Shown here piece by piece: positions 36,301 to 43,959 of a stretch of 64,000 nucleotides of DNA. The DNA is from Vicinamibacteria bacterium (GTDB lineage Bacteria; Acidobacteriota; Vicinamibacteria; Fen-336): positions 1 to 64,000 of the forward strand of contig DATMML010000015.1 in the NCBI GenBank assembly GCA_035570235.1. The letters are read 5' to 3'. The notes below the pieces were generated by a model. It was not told where the DNA came from. It saw only the letters and a program-made list of their open reading frames with translations, and did no database searches. Every line of letters begins with the position of its first letter. Positions within the stretch are counted from its first letter, which is position 1. Both the position numbers and the translations under genes were made by a program.

Positions 36301-37309
36301 GCGGGCTCTTCAGGAGGGGGCCGAGGAGGGTCGAAGCGTACACGTCTGGGGAGAGGAGGGGGGACAAGGGGGAGGGCAAGGGCGGGCCCAAGGCGAGCAG
36401 GACCAGCCGCAAGGCCGTGGTCGCGAGCAGGAGGCGCCACCCGAGGCGCGGTCGTCCCCCCGGGGGGGCCAGCGTCCAGAAGAGGATCGCCGCGCAGGCC
36501 AGAGCCGAGATCGCACGCCGGTAGAGCAGGCCCAAGGCGCGGCTGGTCTCCTCCCGGCCCTGGGCCGTGACGCGTAGGGCTCCGAGCAGCCCCGAGGGGC
36601 CCTTGAGCAGCGCCTCTCGGGAGGGAAGGCCGGCCGGGGGGGGAGGAAAGCCCCGCGGGCCCTCGTCCCGCGCATCCACGTAGTGGATGTCGATACCGGG
36701 ATCACCGCCCGCCAGGCGGTCGAAGTCGCTCAGGTACTCGTTGTGAATGTTCCGCTGCACCTTGACGGGGATCTCGGCGGTGGCGAGGCCAAGGACCTGC
36801 CCACCCGGGCCCGAGACGGGGGCGGTGGCAACCAGGGTGGTGGTCACGCTCCCGGCGAGGACGAACACCCCACGCCGGATGCCGGCCACGGCCTCCAAGC
36901 CGCGTAGGTCGGCGGTACGGCTGGTCCAGGCGAGGGTAGCGAAGGGCAGGGCGTGAAGGGCGAGCGCGGGCCGCTCGTCGCGGTCTTCGCCGAGGGCGTC
37001 CAGGGCCCGGAAGAGCCGAGCCAGGCCGGCCCGGTCCCCGCCCAGGGCGGGGACGGCGTCGGGCAGGGCGGCCACGCGGTCGGCCGCAACCTCCAGCTCC
37101 GAGACCAGCCGCCGCGTGCGCTCTTGCACCCTCTCCAGGCGGGCCTGGAGCCGGAGGTCGACCTCGCGGTCCCAGGCCCGCTCCTGGAAGCGGACGTGCA
37201 GGCGGCCGATCCCACCCAAGAGGAGAGCCGCGGCCAGGAAGAGGAAGGGGAGCCGCCGCGGCCAGGGCCGGGCGGGGGGCGGCGGCCCGGTCGCCTCGTG
37301 CGCGGTCAC
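33398..37309 (-). CDS. Giant NtrY-like sensor histidine kinase
   Basis: 1303 residues. Membrane helix 1 (about 20-40), extracytoplasmic segment to about 255, a block of roughly eight membrane helices (about 260-500), a second extracytoplasmic region (about 510-750), helices near 765-790 and 810-835, a third sensory segment, a last helix and HAMP (about 985-1060). Kinase core: DHp with QVAHDVKNPLTP (His about 1092), N-box NLVENALQAVG, G1 DSGPGLEPE, F/G2 STKTSGSGLGLALVKKI. All residues for autophosphorylation are present. GTG start; lies next to an NTF2-like gene. Most like NtrY class, far larger than the usual 700-800 residues. Confidence 0.82.
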   Translation of the reverse strand: MTAHEATGPPPPARPWPRRLPFLFLAAALLLGGIGRLHVRFQERAWDREVDLRLQARLERVQERTRRLVSELEVAADRVAALPDAVPALGGDRAGLARLFRALDALGEDRDERPALALHALPFATLAWTSRTADLRGLEAVAGIRRGVFVLAGSVTTTLVATAPVSGPGGQVLGLATAEIPVKVQRNIHNEYLSDFDRLAGGDPGIDIHYVDARDEGPRGFPPPPAGLPSREALLKGPSGLLGALRVTAQGREETSRALGLLYRRAISALACAAILFWTLAPPGGRPRLGWRLLLATTALRLVLLALGPPLPSPLSPLLSPDVYASTLLGPLLKSPLDLLATSLWVLVAAGLLLARALALAPASPSALRALISGLLALPLLGGVFAWVSDTSANCSLDLETISLFPASASHLVIQISLLFMLSAGLLLLTALFSLGGPWPPGRRARAGYLLVGAGLLFFALRAWPRDFVGLPLFPGTAMLLLTAALAWGRHLWEPPLRVASAGARAGLAVAAVGLLGLLLYPSLVHLAEKNTRLQIERDHAPLIRRQPQWREYVLAESQRRIDALNLLEDTPPGPSPAGVEELAFAVWSATDLATFSFSSAVEIQDSGGVVISRFALNLPTLSVAGPPRPLPPDDAWRVEDERMTLASAERHVRHARRRLSYHGAAHGAVHVYVAEDFWNLPFIPGRDPYSLLFRTGGRSAARDPSASLLVYDGQGRVAFSSADRPPALHPELAARVGQNPTGLWVTLPLDGQPHHTFLFSDGQATYGLAFPQLAAGRYAADLVEACAGLTLLALLVLLLLIFVRSLARRPTLSLSSVRETIRGRFALRLFLAFIAVSIVPVTVLEVVVRRFLVERLHRESEDQALERAAVAKKAVEDFAFFQRGEAPGKEPVTDAALVWVSSLIRNDLDVFGRGRLLASSKRELYASGLLPPRVSGSVFRALILDQMPSVVGTERIGSFSTLVVSVPVHLDDLEPGVLSIPLALGQKEVQTTLEELDRTIRLASVAFLVLAAALAQSMARRISGPIRDLTRATRLVAAGDLETRVTTSSRDELHELVESFNQMARDLDRQRRDLERSNRLAAWAEMARQVAHDVKNPLTPIQLSAEHLRRVFHDPGVDFAATLAACTDTILKQVRTLRGIVTEFSAFARPPAPRLEPQDLAALARDAVDPYLAGLPPGVRLTLDVAPSLLPVRLDRRLVERALLNLVENALQAVGERGTITVHVRPGPGRVEIEVEDSGPGLEPEARDRIFEPSFSTKTSGSGLGLALVKKIAEDHGGGVSLTSAPGTPTRAILWLPMEGAP

Positions 37310-37318
37310 ATCAAGCGA

Positions 37319-37768
37319 TCAGCGCGAGGAGCGGATCTCGAGGATGCGCCAGTCCCCGCCCTCCTCGCACAAGGTGAAGGTGAGGATGTCCGTCGAGTCG
37401 GGACCGCCGTGCCGGGGCCGGCGCAGCCAGCGGGCCCGGGCGAAGGCGGTTCCCGCCGACGAGAGGGTGACGTCGGTCTTAGGGAAGGCGAGCTCGCGCG
37501 TCGAGTATTGATCGAAAATCTGGGCGAAGATCACCTGGAGCTGGCTGGGGGCGTACCACCTCTGTCCGCCAGGCACGTCCTTGAGCTCCACCCGGACCTT
37601 GCCCGCGGTGGAGAAGGAGAGGCGGAGGGCGGTGGCATCCCCCTGCCGGAAGGCGTTCTCGATGCTGCGGAGCCGAGACCAGACCGCCTCGTTGGCTTGC
37701 GCGTGGCCGGTGGCCGCCACGAGGATCAGGGCGAACGCCCGGATCCCCACGCCGAGCCGATAGCACAT
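37319..37768 (-). CDS. Exported NTF2-like protein
   Basis: 149 residues. Signal peptide about 1-25 (IRAFALILVAATGHAQA) then a helix-then-curved-sheet pattern (IENAFRQGDATALRLSFSTAG...FARARWLRRP...TFTLCEEGGDWRILEIRS), similar to DUF4783/NTF2-like fold proteins. ATG 37768 is chosen, though GTG 37750 after it would keep the signal. The gene is 10 bases upstream of the giant kinase gene on the same strand, so it might supply or modulate a periplasmic signal to that kinase. Function unknown. Confidence 0.6.
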   Translation of the reverse strand: MCYRLGVGIRAFALILVAATGHAQANEAVWSRLRSIENAFRQGDATALRLSFSTAGKVRVELKDVPGGQRWYAPSQLQVIFAQIFDQYSTRELAFPKTDVTLSSAGTAFARARWLRRPRHGGPDSTDILTFTLCEEGGDWRILEIRSSR

Positions 37769-37911
37769 CCGTCCTTGATCGTAGACCCGCACACGAATCC
37801 CCGTCAACGGAGGTGCAGAAGTGGTGCCGGGCCCAGCGGGCTCAAGCACAGTCAGTTGCGGGGAAGGCCTCGTCCTCGCCGGGGGACGCCCTGTCCCTGG
37901 GGGAGGCCGGC

Positions 37912-38325
37912 TCAGAGACGGTAGAGCATCCAGTAGATCACAACCCCGGTAACCGAGACGTAGCCCCAGAGGGGGAGGGTCACGCGAGCGACCCGGCGGT
38001 GGGCGTCGAAGCGCTCGCGGAGGGCCCGCACCAGGGTCACGAGCACGAGGGGCACGATGGCCACGGCAAGGAGGGTGTGGCTGAGCAGGATGGCGAAGTA
38101 GGCGGCGCGCAGGATCCCGCGGCCCCCGAAGGGCACCGAGCCCACGCGGGCGTGGTAGACGAGGTAGGACACGAGGAAGAGGCTGGAACTCACGACGGCG
38201 GCCAGCATGCAATTGCGGTGGGCGGAGCGGCGGCCGGTGCGGATGAAGCCGTAGCCGGTGGCCAGAAGAACCGCGCTCGTCGCGTTCAAGGTGGCGTTAA
38301 GGGCGGGAAGGTCGGCCACGCTCAT
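37912..38325 (-). CDS. DUF420 membrane protein of the oxidase operon
   Basis: 137 residues, four hydrophobic segments (about 12-30, 42-62, 80-105, 115-132). The conserved His (HRNCMLAA, LSHTLLA, YLVYHA) pattern matches DUF420/CtaM, which takes part in heme-copper oxidase assembly or activity. It lies at the downstream end of the cytochrome oxidase operon, which supports the assignment. ATG start. Confidence 0.82.
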   Translation of the reverse strand: MSVADLPALNATLNATSAVLLATGYGFIRTGRRSAHRNCMLAAVVSSSLFLVSYLVYHARVGSVPFGGRGILRAAYFAILLSHTLLAVAIVPLVLVTLVRALRERFDAHRRVARVTLPLWGYVSVTGVVIYWMLYRL

Positions 38326-38371
38326 GTGCCCGTCCGGCCCCCCGCGGGAAGGGGGAGAGGACCGGGCGACT

Positions 38372-38650
38372 TCACCTGAGGAGCAGCAGGAGCCGGGCCC
38401 AGCGGGCGATCTCGCGCGTGATGCGTACTCGGAAGAGGATGACGGCCAGGGAGCCGAAGACCAGGTAAGGAGCGAAAAGCATGACCAGGATCGCGGTATT
38501 GACGGTGCCCCCGATCTGACGGCCCTCGGGCGACTGGGTGAGGACGGTCTTACAGATGGAGCACTGGGCGGCGGCGGGCCCCCCGGCTAGCATCAGGACA
38601 CCCAGGACCAAGAGGCCCAGGGCCAAGCGGCGTCCGGCCCGCCCCCTCAT
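38372..38650 (-). CDS. Small membrane protein with CxxC in the oxidase operon
   Basis: 92 residues: signal-like hydrophobic segment (about 9-28, ending PAAAQ), then CSICKTVLTQSPEG with a CxxC, then a second hydrophobic segment (about 48-72) and an Arg/Leu tail. The CxxC sits on the external side in this topology, so a role in copper or thiol delivery is possible. ATG overlaps the stop of the preceding subunit IV gene (ATGA). I do not recognise the family. Confidence 0.65.
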   Translation of the reverse strand: MRGRAGRRLALGLLVLGVLMLAGGPAAAQCSICKTVLTQSPEGRQIGGTVNTAILVMLFAPYLVFGSLAVILFRVRITREIARWARLLLLLR

Positions 38651-38952
38651 CGCAGCGTCTGGTGCATCACGTTCCAGCTCTCGGGCGTGATGAAGGCCAG
38701 AAGGATCAGGGAGGTGACCATGATGCCCGTGAAGACCATCACCGCCAAATTGGCCTTCTCGTACCGGAGGTGCATGAAATTCCCCCCGATCATGAGGGCC
38801 TTGACCATCATGAAGGAGACGAGGAACCCGATCAGGAACCAGCGGGGCAGGTGGAGGAGCTCCGCGGCCAGCATGGACACGGTGATGACGAGCAGTATCC
38901 CCCAGGTCACCCAGTAGACCCGGTAGGGGTTGGCATGGCTGGTATCGCTCAT
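38647..38952 (-). CDS. Cytochrome c oxidase subunit IV-like protein
   Basis: 101 residues, three hydrophobic segments. Matches the prokaryotic subunit IV (COX4_pro/CtaF/CaaD type): PRWFLIGFLVSFMMVKALMIGGNFMHLRYEK, with the characteristic VKA...FMHL pattern. ATG 38952, 16 bases after the subunit III gene. Structural subunit for oxidase stability. Confidence 0.85.
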   Translation of the reverse strand: MSDTSHANPYRVYWVTWGILLVITVSMLAAELLHLPRWFLIGFLVSFMMVKALMIGGNFMHLRYEKANLAVMVFTGIMVTSLILLAFITPESWNVMHQTLR

Positions 38953-38968
38953 GGCTCTCCTTCCTATC

Positions 38969-39610
38969 CTACAGCAGGTAGAAGAGGGTGAAGATGAACA
39001 CCCACACCAAGTCCACGAAGTGCCAGTAGAGGCCCGCCATCTCCACCCCCTGGGCGGGGGTCTTGCCCAGGGCGGTGCGGATGGCGGTGATGGTGAGGAT
39101 CACCAGCCCGGAGAAGACGTGGGAACCATGAAAGCCGGTGAGCACGAAAAACGTCGCGGGAAACTGGGGCGGCACGCCGAGATGCCCGAGCTCGCTACCG
39201 GCCAAGGCGCCCGCAAGCCGGGCGCCCTCGCCGATGAAGTGGGTCCACTCGTAGGCCTGGCAGCCCAGGAAGGCCGCCCCCCCCAGGATGGTGAGGAAGA
39301 GGAACCGCGTCGCCGTCTTGCGGTCCCCCAGCTTCGAGGCGCCCACCGCCGTGCCCATGGTCGCGCTGGAAGTGATCAGGATGAAGGTCATGAGCGCGAT
39401 GAAGGGCATGCTGAAGACCTCGGTCTGCTTTGGCCAGGGGAGCGGGCTCGCCATGCGTAGGAAGGCGTAGCCGCAAAGCAGGCCGGAGAAGAGCAGGCCG
39501 TCGGTGACGATGAAGATCCACATCATCGTCTTCTGCCAACTCGCGCCGAAGGGCGCGGCCCCTCCGCCCCAGTGGGCTTCCATCACGGCGGCGTGCGAGG
39601 CGTCCGACAT
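38969..39610 (-). CDS. ctaE: Cytochrome c oxidase subunit III
   Basis: 213-residue subunit III. The conserved Glu/His features (ETHF-type WTHFIGEG, TGFHGSHVFSGLVIL and WHFVDLVWVF) match COX3. Six-seven membrane helices. RBS GGAGGA precedes ATG 39610. A second subunit III-like gene lies immediately upstream. Confidence 0.92.
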   Translation of the reverse strand: MSDASHAAVMEAHWGGGAAPFGASWQKTMMWIFIVTDGLLFSGLLCGYAFLRMASPLPWPKQTEVFSMPFIALMTFILITSSATMGTAVGASKLGDRKTATRFLFLTILGGAAFLGCQAYEWTHFIGEGARLAGALAGSELGHLGVPPQFPATFFVLTGFHGSHVFSGLVILTITAIRTALGKTPAQGVEMAGLYWHFVDLVWVFIFTLFYLL

Positions 39611-39622
39611 CGTTCTCCTCCT

Positions 39623-40270
39623 TCAGAGCACGAAGAGCAGGAACAAGAGGTAGACCCAGAGGGCGTCCAGGAAGTGCCAGTAGGTGGCGAACAGGCGCAG
39701 GCCGTCCCCGCCCGGCAGGTAGGTCAAGCGGCGCAGACCCAGGAACGCCACCGCGAACCAGGCCAGGCCCCCGAGGAGGTGGGCCCCGTGGACGCCGGTC
39801 AACAGGTAGAAGAAAGAACTGTGGGGGTTGAAAGCCAGAAAAATGCCGCGGGCGGCCAGCTCCCGCCACGCCATGACCTGCCCGGTCAGAAAGAGACCGC
39901 CCAGAAGCCCGGTCACGCCGAGCAGGGCTTGGGCCGACCGCGCATCCCAGGCCCGCAGCCGGCGCCGGGCTGCCTCCAGGGTGGCACTGCTGGCGAGAAG
40001 GGCGGCGGTGTTGAGCCAGAGGACGGAGGGGGCGGGGAGGGGTCGCCAATCCCCCGAGGCCCGGCGCAGGATGACGGCGCTCGTGAAACCGATGAAGAGC
40101 ATGCTGACCGTGCCCAGGAACGCCCAGAGACCGAAGCGCTCGGGGTCACCGAGGAGGCCCGCCGAGCCCTCGCCGGAGGGTCCGCCCTCCCCGCCCGCGC
40201 GTACCCCGCCTCCCCCCGGGCCACCGGGGCCGGAGAGGGCGGGCGCTTTCTCTAGGAGCTCCGCGGGCAT
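39623..40270 (-). CDS. Second cytochrome c oxidase subunit III-like protein
   Basis: 215 residues, with family blocks FLTGQVMAWREL, FFYLLTGVHGAHLLGGLAW and FATYWHFLDALWVYLLFLL. A Gly/Pro-rich N-terminus (about 10-35) is unusual. It is divergent from the next subunit III but has the same fold, giving tandem COX3 genes. ATG start 3 bases from the subunit I stop. Confidence 0.88.
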   Translation of the reverse strand: MPAELLEKAPALSGPGGPGGGGVRAGGEGGPSGEGSAGLLGDPERFGLWAFLGTVSMLFIGFTSAVILRRASGDWRPLPAPSVLWLNTAALLASSATLEAARRRLRAWDARSAQALLGVTGLLGGLFLTGQVMAWRELAARGIFLAFNPHSSFFYLLTGVHGAHLLGGLAWFAVAFLGLRRLTYLPGGDGLRLFATYWHFLDALWVYLLFLLFVL

Positions 40271-40273
40271 GGA

Positions 40274-42082
40274 TCAGTGGCCGGCCACGGCCCCGATGGG
40301 CGCGGGGTCGGTCTGCAGGACGTGATCGCGGGGGGCGTCGGGCACGCTGTAGTCATAGGGCCACCGGTGGACCTCCGGGATCGCCCCCGGCCAGTTCCCG
40401 TGGGGGGGCGGAGAGGGGGTCGTCCATTCCAGCCCGTTGGCTTGCCAGGGATTCTCCCCCGCCTTCTCTCCCTTGAATGCGCTCCAGAAGAAGTTGATGA
40501 AGAAGAGGACCTGGGAGGAGCCCAGCACGAACGCGCTGATGGTGATGAACTGGTTGATGGGCTGAAGGTCCTTCAGGAACGGGTACTGATAAGGGTCGTA
40601 GAGCCGCCGCATTTGCCCGGCCAGGCCCAGGTAGTGCATGGGGAAGAACGTGCAGTAGTAGGCCACGAAGGTGAACCAGAAGTGGACCTTGCCCAGGCCG
40701 TCGTTCATCAGTCGCCCGAACATCTTCGGAAACCAGAAGCTCGTGGCCCCGAAGACGCCAAACAGCGCCGCCCCCGCCATGATCAGGTGGAAATGGGCGA
40801 CAACGAAATAGGTGTCGTGCACGTGGATGTCGACCGCGGACTGGGCCAGCCAGGGGCCGGAGAGACCCCCGCTGATGAAGAGCGAGACCACGCCCATGGC
40901 CCACAGCATCGGGGTTTTGTATTGGATGCGAGACCGCCAGAGGGTGGCCAGCCAGTTGAAGACCTTCACCGCGGAGGGAACCGCGATGAGCACGGTACCC
41001 ACCGCGAAGGCCATGCCCAGGTAAGGGCTCATCCCGCTCACGAACATGTGGTGCCCCCACACCACGAAGCTCAGGCCCGCGATCGCCACCATGGCCCCCA
41101 CCATGCTCCGGTAGCCGAAGATCGGGCGGCGGGAGAAGACAGCGATGATATCGGAGGTGAAGCCCAGAGCGGGCAGCATGAGGATGTAGACCTCGGGGTG
41201 GCCCAGGAACCAGAAGAGGTGCTGCCAGAGAAGCGGCGACCCCCCCTGGTGGAGGGGCGAGCCGTCGGGCGCGAGCAGAGGCACTCCCGAGAGAACGGTG
41301 CCGGCGGGAATGAAGAAGCTGGTCCCGAAGTGGCGGTCGAAGATCAGCATCAGGCAGGCCGCGGTCAGGGCCGGGAAGGCGAGCAGGCCCAGGATAGCCA
41401 CCAGCATCATCGACCACATGGTGAGGGGCATGCGCATCATGGACAGGCCCTTGGTGCGCAGGTTCAGGATCGTGGTGAGAAAGTTCAGGCCCCCCATGGT
41501 GAAGGCGGCTATGAAGAACACCATCCCGATGATCCAGAGGGTCTGGCCGGTCTCCGACCCGGGCACCGCGTGCCGGAGGGCGGAGAGCGGAGGATAGGAG
41601 GTCCAGCCGCCGGCCGCCGCCCCCGCCCCCACGAAGAAGGAGCTCAGGATGACCAGGCAGCCGACCAGGAACGTCCAGTAGGAGAGGCCGTTCAAGAAGG
41701 GAAAGGCCATGTCGCGGGCCCCCGCCTGGAGCGGGATCAGGAGGTTCCCGAAACCGCTCACGGGAGCGGTGGAGAGCACGAAGAAGACCATGATCGTGCC
41801 GTGCATGGTGAAGAGCATGGCGTAGAACTCGGGGTTCATGACGCCGTCGGTGTAGCCGCTGGGGAGGATGCGAGTGAGCAGGGGCCAGGCTTTTTCCGGC
41901 CAGGCGAGCTGGAGCCTGACCATCATGGCGAGGAGGCCTGCCACCAGGGCCATGACCATGGCCGTGACGTAGTACTGGATGGCGATGACCTTGTGGTCCT
42001 TGCTGAAAACGTAGCGCCAGATGAAGGCCTGGGGCGCGTGGGCGTGGGCTTCCTCGGCGTGAGCCTCGGGGGCATGGGCCAT
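40274..42082 (-). CDS. ctaD: Cytochrome c oxidase subunit I
   Basis: 602 residues, the catalytic subunit holding heme a, heme a3 and CuB. Ligands visible: TMHGTIMVFF (heme a His), FLGHPEVYIL (CuB His with Glu), WGHHMFVSG (CuB pair), and VVAHFHLIMAG (heme a3 and heme a His). His/Glu-rich N-terminus (AHAPEAHAEEAHAHAPQ). 12 helices expected; C-terminal segment matches long subunit I. ATG 42082 with AAGGAGA before it. K-channel region is present (SDIIAVFSRRP). A-type family. Confidence 0.96.
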   Translation of the reverse strand: MAHAPEAHAEEAHAHAPQAFIWRYVFSKDHKVIAIQYYVTAMVMALVAGLLAMMVRLQLAWPEKAWPLLTRILPSGYTDGVMNPEFYAMLFTMHGTIMVFFVLSTAPVSGFGNLLIPLQAGARDMAFPFLNGLSYWTFLVGCLVILSSFFVGAGAAAGGWTSYPPLSALRHAVPGSETGQTLWIIGMVFFIAAFTMGGLNFLTTILNLRTKGLSMMRMPLTMWSMMLVAILGLLAFPALTAACLMLIFDRHFGTSFFIPAGTVLSGVPLLAPDGSPLHQGGSPLLWQHLFWFLGHPEVYILMLPALGFTSDIIAVFSRRPIFGYRSMVGAMVAIAGLSFVVWGHHMFVSGMSPYLGMAFAVGTVLIAVPSAVKVFNWLATLWRSRIQYKTPMLWAMGVVSLFISGGLSGPWLAQSAVDIHVHDTYFVVAHFHLIMAGAALFGVFGATSFWFPKMFGRLMNDGLGKVHFWFTFVAYYCTFFPMHYLGLAGQMRRLYDPYQYPFLKDLQPINQFITISAFVLGSSQVLFFINFFWSAFKGEKAGENPWQANGLEWTTPSPPPHGNWPGAIPEVHRWPYDYSVPDAPRDHVLQTDPAPIGAVAGH

Positions 42083-42107
42083 GGGATGGAGTCTCCTTGT
42101 TCTCCCG

Positions 42108-42902
42108 CTACTCGGCCAGGGACTGCTTGATCCGGGCCTCCAGCTCCTCGGGGGGCACCACGTGGACCTGGCCGCGCATGCGGTAGTGGCCGAGGCCGCA
42201 ATGCTGGGCACAGGCGATGTCGAAGTCCCCCGTCTGGGTGGGCACGAACCAGGTCTCCACCGTCATTCCCGGCATGGCGTCCTGCTTCACGCGGAAGTTG
42301 GGCAGGAAGAAGCTGTGGATCACGTCCAGAGAGCGGATGAGGACCCGCACCGGGCGCCCCGCGGGCAGGAAGAGCTGGTTCTGCATCATGATGTCGTCGG
42401 CCGCGTTGGGGTCCGAGCGGTCCAACCCGATGAAGTTGAAAGCCTCAGGGCTGACCAGTTTGGGGTCGGTCCGGCCGAAGATCCCGTCCTTGCCCGGATA
42501 GCGGATGTTCCAGGCGAACTGCTGGCCCGTGACCTCCACGACGAAGGCGTCCGCGGGGGGGGCGGACGTGATCTGGGCCCACAGCCCGAGGGCGTTGAAC
42601 AGGAGCACGGTCATGATGCCGGCCGTAATCAGCGTCCACGTCCACTCCAGGCGGGAGTTGTGGTGCCAGTAGATGGCGCGCGCTCCCTCCCCGTCCTGGT
42701 AGCGAAAGCTGAACCACGCCAGGAGCAGGTTGGTGCCGATGAAGACCACCCCCGTCAGCACCAGGGAGACCCCGATGGCGTGATCGATAGCCCCTCGGTC
42801 GGAGTTGAGCGGGGGCAGCCACGTCTTGGTGAAAAAGAAGGTGGCCAGGGCCACCAGAGCGACGGTGGCTAGACCGAAAAGCAGGCCCGGCAGCTTTGCC
42901 AT
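42108..42902 (-). CDS. ctaC: Cytochrome c oxidase subunit II
   Basis: 264 residues. Receives electrons at the CuA site; two N-terminal membrane helices (about 8-28, 42-65), then a cupredoxin domain. CuA ligands: His in SLDVIHSFFLPNF, Cys-x3-Cys in CAQHCGLGHYRM, plus the His and Met following. The common CSELCG motif is CAQHCG here, with Gln for Glu. No cytochrome c domain is fused. ATG 42902 with GGAGG seven bases before. Confidence 0.95.
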   Translation of the reverse strand: MAKLPGLLFGLATVALVALATFFFTKTWLPPLNSDRGAIDHAIGVSLVLTGVVFIGTNLLLAWFSFRYQDGEGARAIYWHHNSRLEWTWTLITAGIMTVLLFNALGLWAQITSAPPADAFVVEVTGQQFAWNIRYPGKDGIFGRTDPKLVSPEAFNFIGLDRSDPNAADDIMMQNQLFLPAGRPVRVLIRSLDVIHSFFLPNFRVKQDAMPGMTVETWFVPTQTGDFDIACAQHCGLGHYRMRGQVHVVPPEELEARIKQSLAE

Positions 42903-42915
42903 CCCGGTCCTCCGT

Positions 42916-42965
42916 TGCCCCCGGTTCTTGCGCCGGCCGACGGCCCCGAAGAGGAGCCGGGGGCA
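42916..42965 (-). promoter_or_regulatory. Stem-loop in the ctaC leader, beside the ribosome site
   Basis: Arms TGCCCCCGGTTC (42916-42927) and GAGCCGGGGGCA (42954-42965) match at 11 of 12 positions as an inverted repeat around a 26-base loop. On the minus-strand transcript it lies immediately upstream of the GGAGG ribosome site of ctaC, so it could affect translation or RNA stability. Confidence 0.45.
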
Positions 42966-43028
42966 CCTTCGCGGGCGGGTGAGAAGGAAAGAAGAAGAGG
43001 AAGTGGAAGCACGGTTGTGATGCGGCGA

Positions 43029-43057
43029 ACACTACTCCAGGAGGGCGAGCCCGTCAA
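43029..43057 (-). promoter_or_regulatory. Oxidase operon promoter (ctaC)
   Basis: Minus strand TTGACG (43052-43057), a 17-base spacer, TAGTGT (43029-43034). Good consensus on both elements. Start near 43022 gives a leader of about 120 bases with a stem-loop and a pyrimidine-rich stretch. Confidence 0.65.
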
Positions 43058-43077
43058 TACCGCTCCCCGCGTGTCCC

Positions 43078-43959
43078 TCAACGCCGATCGGCCAGCAGAA
43101 GGAGGAAGAGCGCCGGCAAGTAGGTGACGGAGGCCAGGAAGAGGCCACGCGCCGCGGCCAGGCTGCGGAGCACGGCCAGGCGGACGGCGAACCCGAGAAG
43201 CACCACTCCCATGGCGGCCGCGCCCGCCAGGTAGACCACGCCCGCGCGACCGGCTACGGCCGGGGCCAAGCTCACGAGGAGAAGGGCGAGGCAGTGGAGG
43301 ACGGCCTGTCGTCCGGTCAGGTGTCCCTCTCGATCCAGGACCGGGAGCACGGGCAGCCCTCCGCGCGCGTAGTCGTCGCGGTAGATCCAGGCAATGGCCA
43401 GGGTGTGGGGAACCTGCCAGAGAAACACGATCGCGAAGAGAGCGTAAGCGCCCGGTTCGAGGCCAGCGCCCGTGGCGGTCCAGCCGATCACAGGGGGCAG
43501 CGCCCCCGGCACGGCGCCCACCAAGGTGGAGAGCGAGGTCCGCCGCTTCAGGGGCGTGTAAAGAAAGAGGTAGCTCGCCCAGGTAGCCAGGGCCACGGCT
43601 GCGCAGAGCCACCCCGAGAGCCAGGCCAGCGTCCCCAGCCCCAGCCCGCTCAGGATCAGGCCAAAGAGCAGCGCTTCGACCGGGCGCAGACGCCCGGCCG
43701 GCAAGGGGCGCGGGCGGGTGCGCTGCATGAGGGCGTCGGTATCCCGCTCCAGGAGCATGTTGAGCGCGCTCGCGCCCCCCGCTACGAGCGCGATCCCCAA
43801 GAGCGCGGGGGTGAGAACGGCCCCCGACACCCGGCCGGGCGAGGCCATCACGAAGCCGACCAAAGCGGTAAAGACCACAAGGAGGGTGATCCGGGGCTTC
43901 GTCAACTCCAGGTAGTCGGCGGCCGAGGCTCGGCTGGCGGCGAGAGCGGGGCTGCTCAT
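43078..43959 (-). CDS. ctaB: Protoheme IX farnesyltransferase
   Basis: 293 residues, UbiA-family enzyme converting heme B to heme O. First Asp-rich motif NMLLERDTDALMQRTRPRPLP (N-x3-D-x2-D-x2-M-x-R-T). Second loop YRDDYARGGLPVLP with the second D/Y motif. Nine hydrophobic segments. ATG 43959 overlaps the ctaA stop (ATGA). Supplies the a-type heme pathway to the oxidase genes just downstream. Confidence 0.94.
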   Translation of the reverse strand: MSSPALAASRASAADYLELTKPRITLLVVFTALVGFVMASPGRVSGAVLTPALLGIALVAGGASALNMLLERDTDALMQRTRPRPLPAGRLRPVEALLFGLILSGLGLGTLAWLSGWLCAAVALATWASYLFLYTPLKRRTSLSTLVGAVPGALPPVIGWTATGAGLEPGAYALFAIVFLWQVPHTLAIAWIYRDDYARGGLPVLPVLDREGHLTGRQAVLHCLALLLVSLAPAVAGRAGVVYLAGAAAMGVVLLGFAVRLAVLRSLAAARGLFLASVTYLPALFLLLLADRR

